Positions 1-12,800 of a stretch of DNA of 64,000 nt are shown here, in pieces. The notes beneath the pieces were generated by a model that saw only the letters and a program-made list of their open reading frames with translations, ran no database searches and had not been told where the DNA came from. Source of the stretch: Aptenodytes patagonicus (Eukaryota; Chordata; Aves; Sphenisciformes; Spheniscidae); assembly GCF_965638725.1 (NCBI RefSeq), contig NC_134960.1, positions 3,536,501 to 3,600,500 on the forward strand. Direction: 5' to 3'. The position numbers and the translations under genes are program-made. How positions within the stretch are numbered: the stretch's first letter is position 1; every line of letters begins with the position of its first letter.

Positions 1-3000
1 GAGAGTCCAGTCGAGTGAGTTTTGCTCGTGGGAGCCTGGCAACAAACATCAGCCAGGAGCCTGCGAACCGTGTCGCTCACCCGCTCCCCGGGCCGAGCGG
101 CAGCAGCACCGCGGCAGCCCCTCCGCAGCCATCCCATGCCTTTTTTCCAAGCCGCCCTCGCATCACCGGATGATAAGGGCTGTAATCGTGCATCCCCAAC
201 CATCAGGGATTGATTTTGCAATTGCATTAATTTGCACGTCAGAATCACTTTGAATGAAGCCGCGAGTGCCCGGCTCCTTTTCTATCCCGGTATCTCAGCT
301 TCTGCAGTAACGCATGTCGCTTCTGGATTAGCTCCGAGTGTTTTCTCGGCCCTGGGGCAGCCGCATTCAACTTCAAAGGTTGTTTCGGTTTCCCGATGCG
401 CGGTAGCACTTGGCTGTTTGTTGGTGTGTTTATACCCGCCGACATCTAAGGGGTGGGAGAGGGCTTCTGCCTGGCAGGGTGTAAACAGAGCCCCGCCGCC
501 TCGGCTGCCTTTCCTACAGACAGAGGCTGCAGATTTCGGTCAAGCTGAGACACAGCAGCTCCCGGAGCGGCAGAAACAGAAACCTCCTTCCTCCCCGGCG
601 CGGCTGGAGGGCCTGACTGCCGCGGCACTGTCGTTATTCCTCTTCAGGGCAGAAACTGTCTTTAGCCCTGAAAAATCCCTGGCATCCAGGAGCTCGGTCC
701 TTCACAGGGCAGCGGGGTGGCACCGCACTTAATGATAATGGGCTTTTTTTGCTTATTAGAGCTGAAAATAGCTGGTGCTGGTCTTAGGCACAGCTCTGTG
801 CAGGCTGGCTGGAGGAGCACGAGCATCTGCACGGGTTTAAGCACCCCGTCGCATCCTCCTCGGGCATCTTGGTTTCCATGCACAGTTTTAAGCTGGGAGC
901 ATCTTTTGGCAGGTTTGCAGCACAAGCCAAGGTATTTTTGAGCTATCTCCGTATGAAAACGTGGGGGGTTTCCCTTGCTGGGAACAAGGAGGAACTTCCT
1001 GCATAGTTATTTTACTATTTCAAAAATAATTTCCAGCTCCAGGTCTGCTACATGCCCAGTCCCCAGTATGAAACAACTTTCAAAAGAAATGTAGGACCGA
1101 GCTTTTTGGCTTGTTTAAAAATGACGGGCATCCTTAAAAGGATGTGCTGGGGAAATTAGAGCATTTCTGAAGCATGTACGAGGGCAGAGTAGGTGCTTTC
1201 TCTCTGGACGCCGGGAGGTTCCCGTGCTTGCGCATCCTCTCGGTGCAGCCCGTGACCGTGCAGCCTCTTGTGCACCACACAGCGAGAGACTCTGACCAGG
1301 CTTTAGTTTTTTGGTCAAACTGTGCTCTTTTAAGCAACTTCTTCTGTACGATAGCAACGTCTCCTATTTTTTCAGCACACCTCTGCATTTTGCGTTTTAA
1401 CAGGATAAACTCAAAGCTGCAGTGTTACTCAACACCGGGTACAGAGGGGGGGTCAGAGTTGAATCCAACCTTTGCAGGGAGGCCCAGCTTCCCCCAAAAC
1501 AAAGTCCCAAGTCCCGCGTTGCCCCTTGAGCCCAGGGCACACCCCGAGCATCCCACCAGGCAGAGCTCCTGGGGCATCGGTGCTCTGAGTCCCCTTAGCA
1601 AAGGGTATCTTTAGGAAACACCACGTAGCTGTGGATACTTTATAGACTCTTTCTTCCCGATCCCAGGCAGAGCCAGTCTGTCTATCCGCTCCCGTCATGT
1701 GGATTTAGACAGCCGTATTCGTCAGCGCTTTCTGCTGGGGCTTCTTTCTCCAGGTGAGTATGAGCTGTGTGAGACAGGGCAGCAGCTCGGCTGGTCTCGC
1801 AGCTTGCAGTTTGTGTGATAGGAGCTTGCAGCAGACCGCGGCCACCCAGGGACGGCCACGCACCTTCCCCGGGCAGCCGTGGGAAGGGAAGGAGCTTTTA
1901 GGCAGTGCCCGGTCCAAAGGGCAGCCAGGGGAATATTGAGCATCCCGGGAGGATGCACAACGATTGGGTTTTAATCAGCAGAAGTTAAAACAAAGCCAGA
2001 AACCCCTGCCTTCAGCTCAGCACTGGGAAAAGGGGGTGAAATCCATTGCTCAGGATTTTGCCTCTTGTCACTAACCCTAATAATGAATATATCCCTGCCG
2101 CCACCACCGCTGAGTTTTGCTCTGCAGAGAGTGATCCGTTTTATTTGGTCTCAGCCTTAAAAGCAGGACAGGCAGCAGGCAGCAATTTGCCGTCCTCCCA
2201 TTGGCACAACTCAGCCCTCTGAGATGTAAGCGCAGCTCCTGCCTCCCCTGTCCCATCATCGGGCAGCACGGGGCTGGCACGGCCATGGGCCGGACCCTGC
2301 GCACGGGAAGGGGTCGGCAGGAGCCGGCCACGTCGCTGCCCTGCTTACCCCACGAGGACCTGGTCCTGCAGCACGACCCGCCTTAAATACTGAGCGGGTT
2401 GAGCCACATAGCACAGGCCTGGACCATTCAAACTGCAAGTTTATGGTCACCCAGGACCAAATTTTGCCCTCTGTAAATATACCCAGACCCCAGTGATGTC
2501 CCGGTGAGCAAAATACATCCCCTGTGGATGGAAATCACAGAGCCCAGCCCCTCCGGGCGTGCTGGTGGGCAAAGCCGCCGTGGCTCCAGTGAGGACGGCA
2601 GCGCTGCGGGGATGCCTGTGCACGCTGCGTGTGCTCATGCACCAGCTTTCGCTTCTGCTTCGTGTTGTCCTGAAGAGCTGTTAGTGGAGGATTCCCACAG
2701 GAAAACCATGCAAACCCTTACCCGTGCAAACCCTTACCCATGCAAAAACCTTGATCCATGCGCCCCTCGATCCATGCAAACCCTTATCCCTGCAGCAGAG
2801 GCGAGGGAGCACTGCCAGCCCTCCTTGCTCTCTGAGGCATCACTTTGCCCAGCCTTGAAGGCAAAGGCCGGAGAGGAGCTAACGGTTCCCTGCGGAGGCC
2901 CGGCAGCCTCCCCGAGCCCGGCACAGGAGCTTCTGCTCGCAGGATTTTGGGGCGGATTTTGCAGCGCTGCTGCAGCCGAGAAAATACACCTGGTCAGATA

Positions 3001-3760
3001 AGGATCAGACTGTGCTGGTGGATTAAATTAAACAGCTTTTCTTTTCATGCCAGCATATCTAATGAACAGTTCATCTCCCATGGGCAATTCTGCCATCTCA
3101 AGCTGCAGTCATAAAGTGGCAAGCTTGGCAAAGCTGACTGCGCTGGCTTTACCCTCTAAAACTCTCGAGAGAGCTAATGAAGCTTGAAAGCTAGCGAGAC
3201 CTCTCGTGATCTCAGTCCCGTGTTGGTGGAGAACATTGCTTAGGCAAGGTGCACCTCCTAGAGTTGCAGTTTGGTTCATGTTCAGACTTATTCTATTTCT
3301 GTTAAAAGAAAGGTGCGGGGTGGTCCTAATCTCTCCCATCCAAACCCTGGGTTGAGTTTGTTGTTCCTTTCTGCAGTGCTAATAAGACATTGCAGCAACA
3401 GAGATCTGAGTAGCTGAAACCGCTGGTTGAAAGCGCCCTTGATCTCGGTCAGGCTGGCTCCTGCTGCAGGCTGGTTTCCTTGCCACTGTGCGGCACCCGG
3501 ACCCTTTCTACCCACGTGCCTGTGGCTCGGCCGGCCGTGCCCGCTGCCAACGTGGCGGGGGCGGCCCAGGGGTGGTGGGCACTGCCTGCCCCGCGCCAGC
3601 CTGGCAGCACCCGCGGGTTTGCTTTCCGTGTCCTCCGCTTACCGTCTGCTTCTGCCACGTCAGAGTGCCATCTCGTGAGACACGCCGCTCCAGCTGCCCG
3701 AGCATCCCGAGCAACCCCGGCACAGCCCTCCCGGCGTGGCTCATCCGCTCTCTGTTGCAG
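1..3760 (+). other. TCF7: TCF7 intron (partial), upstream of the first visible exon
   Basis: I see no exon that I recognise here. The first supported TCF7 exon starts at 3761 and begins inside a codon, so an upstream exon must exist, and the N-terminal beta-catenin-binding exons must lie left of the window. The stretch is moderately GC-rich with scattered CpGs. It holds one minisatellite near 2706-2796. Open frames here look like chance: they carry no TCF-like residues and many overlap on both strands. An alternative promoter or exon for a short TCF7 isoform could be present but cannot be shown. Confidence 0.7.
2706..2796. repeat. Short minisatellite, about 16-18 bp unit
   Basis: Five to six imperfect copies of a unit like ATGCAAACCCTTACCC follow one another. 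The last copy runs into TGCAG. Several copies keep ATGCAAA, close to the octamer core ATGCAAAT. The copies differ by small substitutions and one-base length changes, as expected for an old tandem array in an intron. Confidence 0.8.
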
Positions 3761-3871
3761 GTTCACTCACCCGCTGATGCTGGGCTCCGGCATGCACACC
3801 ACCGGCATCCCACACCCCGCCATTGTGCCCCACTCCGGCAAGCAAGAGATGGAGCACTATGACCGAAACAT
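3761..3871 (+). CDS. TCF7: TCF7 exon: pre-HMG linker
   Basis: The acceptor TCTGTTGCAG lies just before the exon and the donor GTAAGT follows 3871. The frame starts by completing a split Arg codon (AG|G). It reads [22 protein letters not shown] and on to HYDRN, then leaves two bases of the next codon. The GIPHPAIV block is shared by all LEF/TCF proteins just before the HMG box. Confidence 0.93.
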
Positions 3872-6800
3872 GTAAGTTGGAAGTGCCGGCAGGGCTCAAC
3901 AGCGTTAGCGCCTTAATACCCATTTCATTTATCCCTATTAATGCTTGCATGGGTGGGAGGATGGATGAACACTAAGCTCTGCCTGCGTCAGGCAATGGCA
4001 CGCATCCGAAGCGCGGCTCTCAGGCCCCCCCATCCGCTCGTGCCGTCGGGTTGGTTTGGTGTCGAGTCTTCCGCTGAGCTTGGTGCCACCAGGCAGCCGG
4101 GCTGGAGGGTGGCTCTGACGCTGACAGCTCCTCTTTTGATCCCACCAAGGAAACCTCAACCAGAACCAAAGAGAGAGAAGGAAGCCAAGAAGCCCACTAT
4201 CAAGAAGCCCCTGAATGCTTTCATGTTGTATATGAAAGAAATGCGGGCGAAAGTCATTGCCGAATGCACCCTGAAGGAGAGCGCTGCTATCAACCAGATC
4301 TTGGGAAGGAGGGTAAGAGCATGTGGGGCTCGGTGCCATCGTCCCAGTGCGGCATCCCCGTCCCTTACAGCTGCTCTTAAGCACGTAACAAGTACCTGCT
4401 TTCAAACCCGGGTGCTCTTATCCCTTAAATGCACGGAATCAGATGTGCCCCAGAACGGGGCAGCTGCGGTGGGGACAGGCTGGGAGGGCTGATGCCGGAG
4501 GGGACCGCCGGGCCACGTCTCACCACCACGCTTGTCCTTGTAGTGGCACGCGCTGTCCCGGGAGGAGCAGGCCAAGTACTACGAACTGGCTCGCAAGGAA
4601 CGGCAGCTCCACATGCAGCTCTACCCCGGCTGGTCTGCCAGAGACAACTACGTGAGTGGCTGCCGCGGCTCGGACCCCCTCCCCATGGCATGGCCAGAAG
4701 TGACCCAGGGGGGCTGACAACTGGTATTTGCCAAACAACCCGCCTGTGCCTGGTAATGCCGTTCCTGATGGCACAATAGCCATAGAAATTCACATTTCAG
4801 GAGTGTTTTGAGCATCCTCTTGGCTCATTGCCTATCTATAGCTTGAATGTTGTAGCTCCCCAGCTACCACAACTGTTTGTTCGCTTATTGTCCAAGTAAA
4901 TACAAGTAGAAAGGAAGAGGAACTTTTAAATGATGTGGATGATCTTTGGAAATACAATTTTATGGAAGCCTACTGCTTTGTGCATCTCGGGCAGCAGCTG
5001 AGACATCGGCCCAGTGGGATCAGAGCATGGGGCAGAGATGGGGGGGAGAAACTCGGGGTGGGATGGCCAGGGAGGCTGAACAGGCACCCACAGCCTGCTC
5101 AGCTCCATTTGCTTTGTGGTAGCATCTCGTTTATCAGCTTTAAATCATGGGGCTGGGTACGGTGGGCTCTGTAGCCTTGGGCACATGATGCTGAGCCCCA
5201 GCACACGCTGCAGATTTGGGGGGATTTGCCAGATTGCGGGCTGACGCCTCTGTTCTGCAGGTTTAAAACTAGTGCAGGGTGTCTGCCCAAGCTGTGCTTA
5301 TGGGAGCGTAATAATAATGGGAAATAGTTTTTTAAAAGGCAAAATAGGAAAGTGTAAGCTGCTTTGTATGAGTTGTAGTGCAAACCTCGGTGGTCTCGCA
5401 GGCTGCTCAGGTCCAATTTCTCTCCGTGGGGTTGCATCCCAAGCAGCAGCCCCATGTATTGCAGGGCACATAAGTGGCGCTTGCAGGATGACAGTCACTG
5501 AGCTTCTGTCTGTCCCTCAGGGACGTTGATCCCACCCTGACCGATCATTATTTGAGGTCCCTGACCAAATCAAGCACACCACCTTCAAAGTATTCAAATG
5601 CAATTTGAGCAAACGCAGACAACAGCACTGCTCGCTCTGTGAGCTCGCGAGCTCAACACAGCTCTTTGGCGAGCCTGTTTCCCAACCAAGGTTGCTGTTA
5701 GGGAAAAAAAAACCCTTTCCAGATTGAAAAAAGAAAAAAAAAATCCCCCAAACCAGGCAGTGGCTGCTGAGTGGAGCAGCTGAGCCACGCAGCAAATAGC
5801 AGTGGTTCTCAGCAGTAAAAATTAACTAGTGCAGAGGGCCCTGAAACATGCTGAGTGTTGGGATCATGTGTTCCCGTAGCCAGAAGAGCTTTCCCTGCGT
5901 TCAAGGGAAAGAAGGGAAGCTCCCACCTTGATCTTCCCCAGTTTTGGCTGTGGCAATGTACATTGCCGCAGCAATCAATGCCAAACCGATCCCCGAGGCA
6001 TAAGCAGAGAAAAAAACTGCGTTTGTTTTTTATAGAGAGCCGACTTGACTCTACATCTGAAATAGTGCCTCTTTTTGGGGGGGGCTGTGGTGGACCGGCC
6101 ATGCTGGCATGGCCGGGGCTCCCAGCGCTCCCCGCTCCCTGGGGAGAAGCGGAGGCAGCTCCTGGGCTGGCCGGAGGGACAAAGCTGCTTCGCGGCTCAC
6201 GGTGGTAGGGCCAGCACTTGGGAAGCCTCCAGACTACTCCGTGGAACATTTAAAGATTACTCTTTAAAAAAAAAAAATCATTTTCTCTTAGCTATGTTAA
6301 TCACTTCAGCAGCACCGTGTTAAACGAGGTTGCATAGGTGTAGCGGTGCCCCAGAAGCTCCGGGTCTTTTCTAGTGGCTTTCTCAACTGTTTTGATCTTA
6401 CATGCCTAACGAGCTCATTAGAGACCTGAAGCAAAGCACACGTAAGTCTTCAGATGTCCGTCCATCCACTCTAGGGCTCTGCCCTTTGATCTAAGGCTCC
6501 GTCATTTCCCTTGCAGCCACTTTCTTCTTCCCCCTGGGAGCCGCACAGCGAGCACCCATCCAGCCCACCCTGACCGGAGCCCTCCTTCCAGAAAGCCCAA
6601 ACTCCACCATGGGCGAGAAAACGCCCTTGAACAGACCAAAAACACCCCAAAAAAACACAGGGCAGAGATGATGCAGAAAAAGCAGAGGTTATGGGAAGCC
6701 CCCAGCCCACGTTTCCCTGCAGCAGTACAGATATCCCTGCCTCCTTGCAAGCACAGACCAGGAGCTCAGCATCCATATGCGGCTTTGCAGGATGAGTGCT

Positions 6801-9800
6801 GGATGCTGCCGCCCTCCAGAGCCGCCCTTAGAGAAACCGGGGCAGCACCAAAGCTGCCCCAGTTTCTCTAAGGGCAGCTCCGGAGGGCGGCAGCATCTGG
6901 AAAGCATCAGTATCTGGAGGGCAGCGGCATCGCTGAGAGCAAGACACCATCTTCCTCCAAGACCAAGTGCATCCTCCATGGAAATCTCAAACTCGTAGTG
7001 TCCTTCATCTTGGCAAGGGCTGGTTCCTTGCTCCAGAAGTTTTCCCTCCGTGGCTAGCGGGCTCCGAAGGCATACGTTGGCTCTCCCAGCACCGGCAAGC
7101 AGCTGCTTCAGGTCTTGTGGTCGTTGCAAGAGATGCTTTTCTCTCTGGAGCTTGAGCAGGGAGGAGGAGGAGGAATATAGGTCACTTCTGCAGCACGTGA
7201 TGCGGATATCGGGCAGGAAATACAGTTGCTCCCACACCGAAGAAAAAGCTTACCGCAGCTCGGAGCTTTCCACCTTCACTCAAACCACAAGGAGTCATAT
7301 AAAAAGTCACGGGTCAAAAGCAGCCCTGTGAGCTGCCTGCTCCACGCAGGCCAGATTTGCTCCTGCGCCACTGTGCCCTCGTTAATAAGCTCATTAGGAG
7401 ATGACGGGAGTTGTTGCATGTTGTGAATCAGAGAGGCAGTTTGGGGATAAAATCAGGTTTCTTGTTAGTGAGGGAAGAAAACAGAAGAATGAGAGATGGG
7501 TCCAGAGCTGCAAAAGCACTGAAATAGATAAGCGTTGTTTAAAAATAAATTTCTGGGGATTTCCTAAAACTTTCTTTCCCATTTGAAATCAGGGATGCTC
7601 CTTCTGGTAACACATTATGGAGCAATTTCTGTTCAGGTATAAGGCACCACATTAAAGCACATACTGGAAATAGGGAAGGTGCTAAAATGGTCCAAGTGCT
7701 TTTTAGAAACATAAAGAGGGAGGAGGAATAAGGATAGGCCAGGAGGATCAGCTGTTGATCATACTGCCTCCGTTGCATGTGGTAAATCTTGTTTAATTCT
7801 ATTAATCTAGTTAAATCTATTAATTAAATTATCTATTAATTAATTAATTAAAGTGATAATGGGTGGGATTCCCAGGTGAGACGCATCAGGGTGGACCGAG
7901 GAGGACTAGCAGGAGTTGGCAGAGGTGCTGAGCAGCGCAGGCACAGGCGCTGGGTTTATTATAGTCGTTTTGCATTCACTAACGTTTTCTCTTGCGCCCT
8001 CTTACGCTGCCTGCAGTGTAAATCAGGGTCTCAGCTGCGTTTGTAGCGTGGTCGTGGACTCATAAAACAGAGCAGGGGAGCAGCGTGTTGGGAAGAAGAA
8101 CCAGCAGGCGCGGGGGGTGGTAGCAGGGACGCGGCCGCCATCTCCTCTGAGTTCCCGTCGCTGTTTCTGCGTACGCAGAGTGGTTTTGGGATGAATCAAA
8201 ATGCCAGTGGTGCTGGATCCAGGGGTACTGGAAATGAGGGGTTATTCCTGAGAAAAGGAGCATGCCCGGAGCAAATTTGTGCCGTGTAAAAGGCAGCCAT
8301 CGGCATGTGTGCAAACACAGCTTTGGGTGGTTGCTTTGAGACTTCCTCCTGGGTTTCTTTCCTGGAGCACTGGACTGGGCAGTGGGGGAAAGGAAAGGGA
8401 TGTCCACGTAGATAAACCTGAGCAGGTCCCCTTGCAGTGATTCCCAGTTCATCTCTCACTGGAACGGGCAGAGCCGGTGGCACCGCGGCTGTGTGCAGCC
8501 GAGGACCTGGCCGCTTGCCTGAGCAGCAGCAGCCTTCCCCAGCAGCCCGATCCATCCCCCAAAACCCTGCGCGGCATGCTCGGTCTCCTGGGAGCACGGA
8601 CTAACGGCCTTTCCTTTGATTTCTTAGGGGAAAAAGAAGAGACGAACACGGGAAAAGCAGCAAGATTCCAACTCAGGTAAATGCGGCAGTGCCGCCGCGC
8701 GTGCGCCTCGGTGGCTGTCCCTTCACTTCTGCTCAGAGGGGATAGTCCGAAGCAGTTGTCGTGTTTTACCATGTTTTCTTTTATTCTCCTGAGCTTAACT
8801 AAAGAAATACACGTTTATTTTTTTTAAGACGCAGTAAATTAACATTTCTGCAACTTTTTCATAGACATATTTGAATTAGAACATGGGTAGTGCGTGAAAA
8901 CTGAAAAGATTAGATTTTGGCAAGTGCATCACTTCATATAAACTATCACTAAAGGTAATCTATTCAAAACATCCAGGGTGACTGTCCCCATCAGCCCTAC
9001 AGATACCATTAATTAAAGAAAACTCCTCTCAAATGCATCAATATTGCGTGCGGGACTAAATGCAGTGACAGGATTGAAGATCGCTACCCCAAATTTCATT
9101 TTCTTTTCAAAGTAACCTAGAGTTCAAGTCAAGGCATGCTAAAAACCAGTATCAGCTGCTTCCCTGCACCACGCTGTTTATCAGAAAAGGCCCTTTTGAC
9201 AGATTTCAGCTGGTGACACGCACATTCCCGCTATCCAAGGGACGTGTTCACATCACACATCCCATCAACCATTCCCATGCTGGTTTCTGAAGCATTTCTG
9301 CCATATCAGGAATAACTAATACCTGTTCCAGTAAATATTCATTATAAAGCATCGAGAGACTGCCCTTGCCTACCGTGGCATCATGTACACATGAAGTTAG
9401 ACGGCCTGTTTCTTCCAGTATGCCCATTCTGTGATTGCCTCTTGCCTATAGACTTAAAACAGAGCTTTTCCCGCTCTGCAGCCTACCCGTTCATTACTGC
9501 TCATTGCTCTTACTTTTGGATAAAATTAAGTCATCCAGATGATAGGCTATTGGCTTTCTAAGCAAAACACTAGTTCTCTCTCCCTCCAGAAATGCTCCCT
9601 GGGGAGGGTCCCAGCTCAGCCTCTTGCTCTCCTGGGTTTTCACGCTGCACGGGGATGCAAAGACCTGTTGCACCCGAGACCTTTTGGGGACCCCAAGGTG
9701 CACAGCTGGCTGCATCTGGGCGGTTCAGTTGTTGGTGAGGACATGGGAGTCCAGCTCTGGTGTTACTGCTGTGGATTGCACATCCACGCGACCAGAATCC

Positions 9801-12800
9801 TGCAGCCTGCATTAATTCATAAAGTTCAGATTATCTATCTCGTTAATTTAATGAATCGCTGTTGGATGACCTCTTTGAATTGTCCATAAAAAGCAATTCC
9901 ATGATTGTGTCCCAGTAATATCTTCAGTTTAGTTAACACTGTTGATCTCATTCAGTGCCTAGACTGATAAGGGGAATACAAGCTTTTAGGCTTATATGTT
10001 GTGTATATAGATATTTATATAGCCATATGTGTGATAATTTCACCCGTTATGGACTGGAAACCAACTGCTGGTCGAACACAACAGGAGACACTGGTGGTGG
10101 CTGAAAGAGGGTGCTATAATCCCATTTATAGCACTAGAGAAAAAACCATGATGTGCCTGAAAGCAAATAGGGCTTTGCCCTAATGACTCCCATAATTATA
10201 CAGCAAAACTGCAACATTTTAGGAAAGGCCGCGGAGAATAGCTTTTCCATGAAAACTGGAAGGGGAATGGCGGGGGGCAGAGTAGAATAATCCAGGCCTG
10301 GGTCTTGTTGGCACTAACTCTGCTTTCGGCCTGCTTCCGCAACGTTTCCTCCTCTTCTTTTCCGTGCACAGTCCGAGCTCGCTGGCAGCCCCATTTAGTC
10401 GCTGCTGGAAAGGCAGGGAGCAGGTAAGGATGCAGACACAGGAGGCAGGCAGCGCCTCTGGGATTTGGCAGCTTTTCCAAACTCAAGAAATTCAAAGAGC
10501 TGTGAATTTCCCCGTAATTGCCCGTATTTCCCAGAGCTGAGGCCGTTTCCCAAACCTCCTCCTCCAGCTGCCAGCAGTGATCACTGATATTTGCCTAACG
10601 ATCACTTTTTTCCAGGAGAGATGGTGCCGGCACCGTTCTGTTGCAGGAAAGAAAATTGGATTGTAGTCTGTTAGTTATGTGTTAAAGTGGCTAAAATGAT
10701 GTTGCCTCTTTTCTTCCTCCTGCTCCTCCTCCTCTTTGTGCCTCTGCCTTGCCCATTCTCCGCCACGCATGCTTCTGTGTTCAGATCCTGCCTCTCCTAA
10801 GAAATGCAGAGCTCGCTTTGGCCTCAACCAACAAACGGACTGGTGCGGCCCGTGCAGGTGTGTATCAGCATCTCCTCGCTGCTGGGGTGCTCCTGGGTGA
10901 GCGGGTTCGGCTCCGTGCGTGCTCCTGCAGCCGTCCCAGCACCGGCGAGGGCTGCTCCGGCCAGGCGGGGATGGGGTTTTCTCTGGGCATCGTCAGGAGT
11001 TGTTGTCCGAGCTGCAAGGGTCAGGCTGAACCCTGGGTTTCTTACACACACAACCCCACCCCGGGCAATGTTGGTGTAATGCTGTACATGTTCTTTGGCT
11101 GATGGACTTCCCTGGTGTTAAAAGCTTATTTCCAGGGTGGAGACCTCTGTGACGCTGATGTGGGGCTTTTTTCCCCTGTTAGAGATTTCCTATTGCATAA
11201 ATAGCACCCTAGGGCCAGCAGTGAGTAGTTAATGTGTTTATTTTTCCTATTTATACTGGGGCTAACCATGTATTTTGCGATCCACCTCTTCTTGGCCCTG
11301 AAGTTTTGCAGTACCCACCATGGGGTGGGAGCGCCTCAAGCAGCAAGACAGTTTGCAAGCGCCCTGTGCCTTGGGCTTCCAGGGAATGGACATGGCCAGG
11401 CGATAGTAAAGCTTAGTGCATCAACCACGTGCTACCTGGCTCAGGGGGTCTGCAAATGCAGCCAGGCAGAAAAAGCTCCTGGGGGGCTTCTGGACCTGGG
11501 CACGGAAGCATGGAGGGGCAGCAGCCTGGACAGAGGTCTGCGGTTCATAGCACATTTTTATACCAATGCATTGAGGACTCCAGGAAAAGCTGGAAGTAAA
11601 GTATTGCTTAATGTGCTTACTGCAGCTTGAAGTGACTAAAATCACTTAGTCTACCCAAATCTGAACCCCAAAGCGCGGCCCTGCAGTGTCCTGACGGTGC
11701 TTGGCCACTGCCCTTGCTGGCAGCCCGAGCGGCAGCAGCAGGAGCTCAGATCCCTGTGGCTGAGCCCGAGGTGAGCTCCCCTCCCTGCAGCCTCCGGGGT
11801 GCTGTGCAACAGCAAACCTCCCCGCTCGCCTTTTATACACTGGGTGATGTCATCAAGCACCAATTTTTAATGGATTAAGAATCTGGACAGAGCTTCCTTA
11901 ATGTCTCATTAATACTTTACCTTGAATGTCCAGAGAAGGATTTTTGTGACCCCCCGTCACTTACACGGCAATGCCACCGAGCTGAGCGCCCCGTACCGCA
12001 GCGCAGGGCACGGCTGCAGCTCTGCGGCCAGTTCCTCCAGCTTCACTCTGCCTGCGTCTGAACTCTCTTAATTCAGCTTCTCTTCTGCACTGCTTCCCGA
12101 TTAACACAGGCTGCTGAAGTGCTCGGACACCTTAGCATGCTTTTATTTTTTAACCTTTGCCTCTCGAACCCTGGTTAGTCACAGCTGTTCTGCAATTCCC
12201 CGTACTAACGTGCTGCTGCCGGCTCAAGGGCTCCTGTCGTACGTGCTCTGGTCACCCGCGGAGAGCAACTTCCACCGGAGGATTTCCACTCCACAGGAGA
12301 GGTGAACTGGTTAAAACTGGGTGTTCCTGCTCCAGAGCTTTCACCCTCCTCCCCTTCACCCCGGGCAAACTGCCCCAGGGTGCTGTAGTTCCTAGAGGGA
12401 GAGGGATAAATCCCTTTAGCTGTGTAATAGCCACGTCAACCGTGAACTGTAGCCCACTAACCGGTTCGTTATCAGCAATCTGTAGTATCAGGTCTGCTTT
12501 TTCCCCCCGTTACTTTAAATCGAATCAGTGAATCGATGGACAGATTTGTATCATCTTAAACAGGTCATTGCAACTCCCCATCCTGCAGCTACTCCTGAGA
12601 TGTCCATGGGAAATACAGCTTCTCCTCGGGCTTGTCTGCTCTGGGAAATTACAGCCCGTGTAAAATAACCTCCGAGTTAAATATTCAGTTCAGCAGGGCT
12701 GTTGTGTTTAATATCGCATTAATTGGGTCACCACGGCTAATGATGACACTGACAGCAGTAATAGCACTTCTCTTGTTCACATCCAGTGCAAAGTCATGTT

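Larger units (their letters stand above)
4652..8627 (+). other. TCF7: TCF7 intron between HMG box and basic tail
   Basis: This is about 4 kb with GTGAGT at its start and TTTCTTAG at its end. It contains a striking long hairpin (6802-6897), short poly-A runs near 5702, 5737 and 6266, and an AT-rich TTAA-type tract near 7797-7853. No exon or repeat family was recognised otherwise. Confidence 0.8.

Noticed and set aside
3480-3760. Open frame continuous with the first visible TCF7 exon
   Set aside because: It lacks an ATG start, its residues do not resemble TCF7, and a good acceptor (TCTGTTGCAG) separates it from the exon. It is intron sequence.
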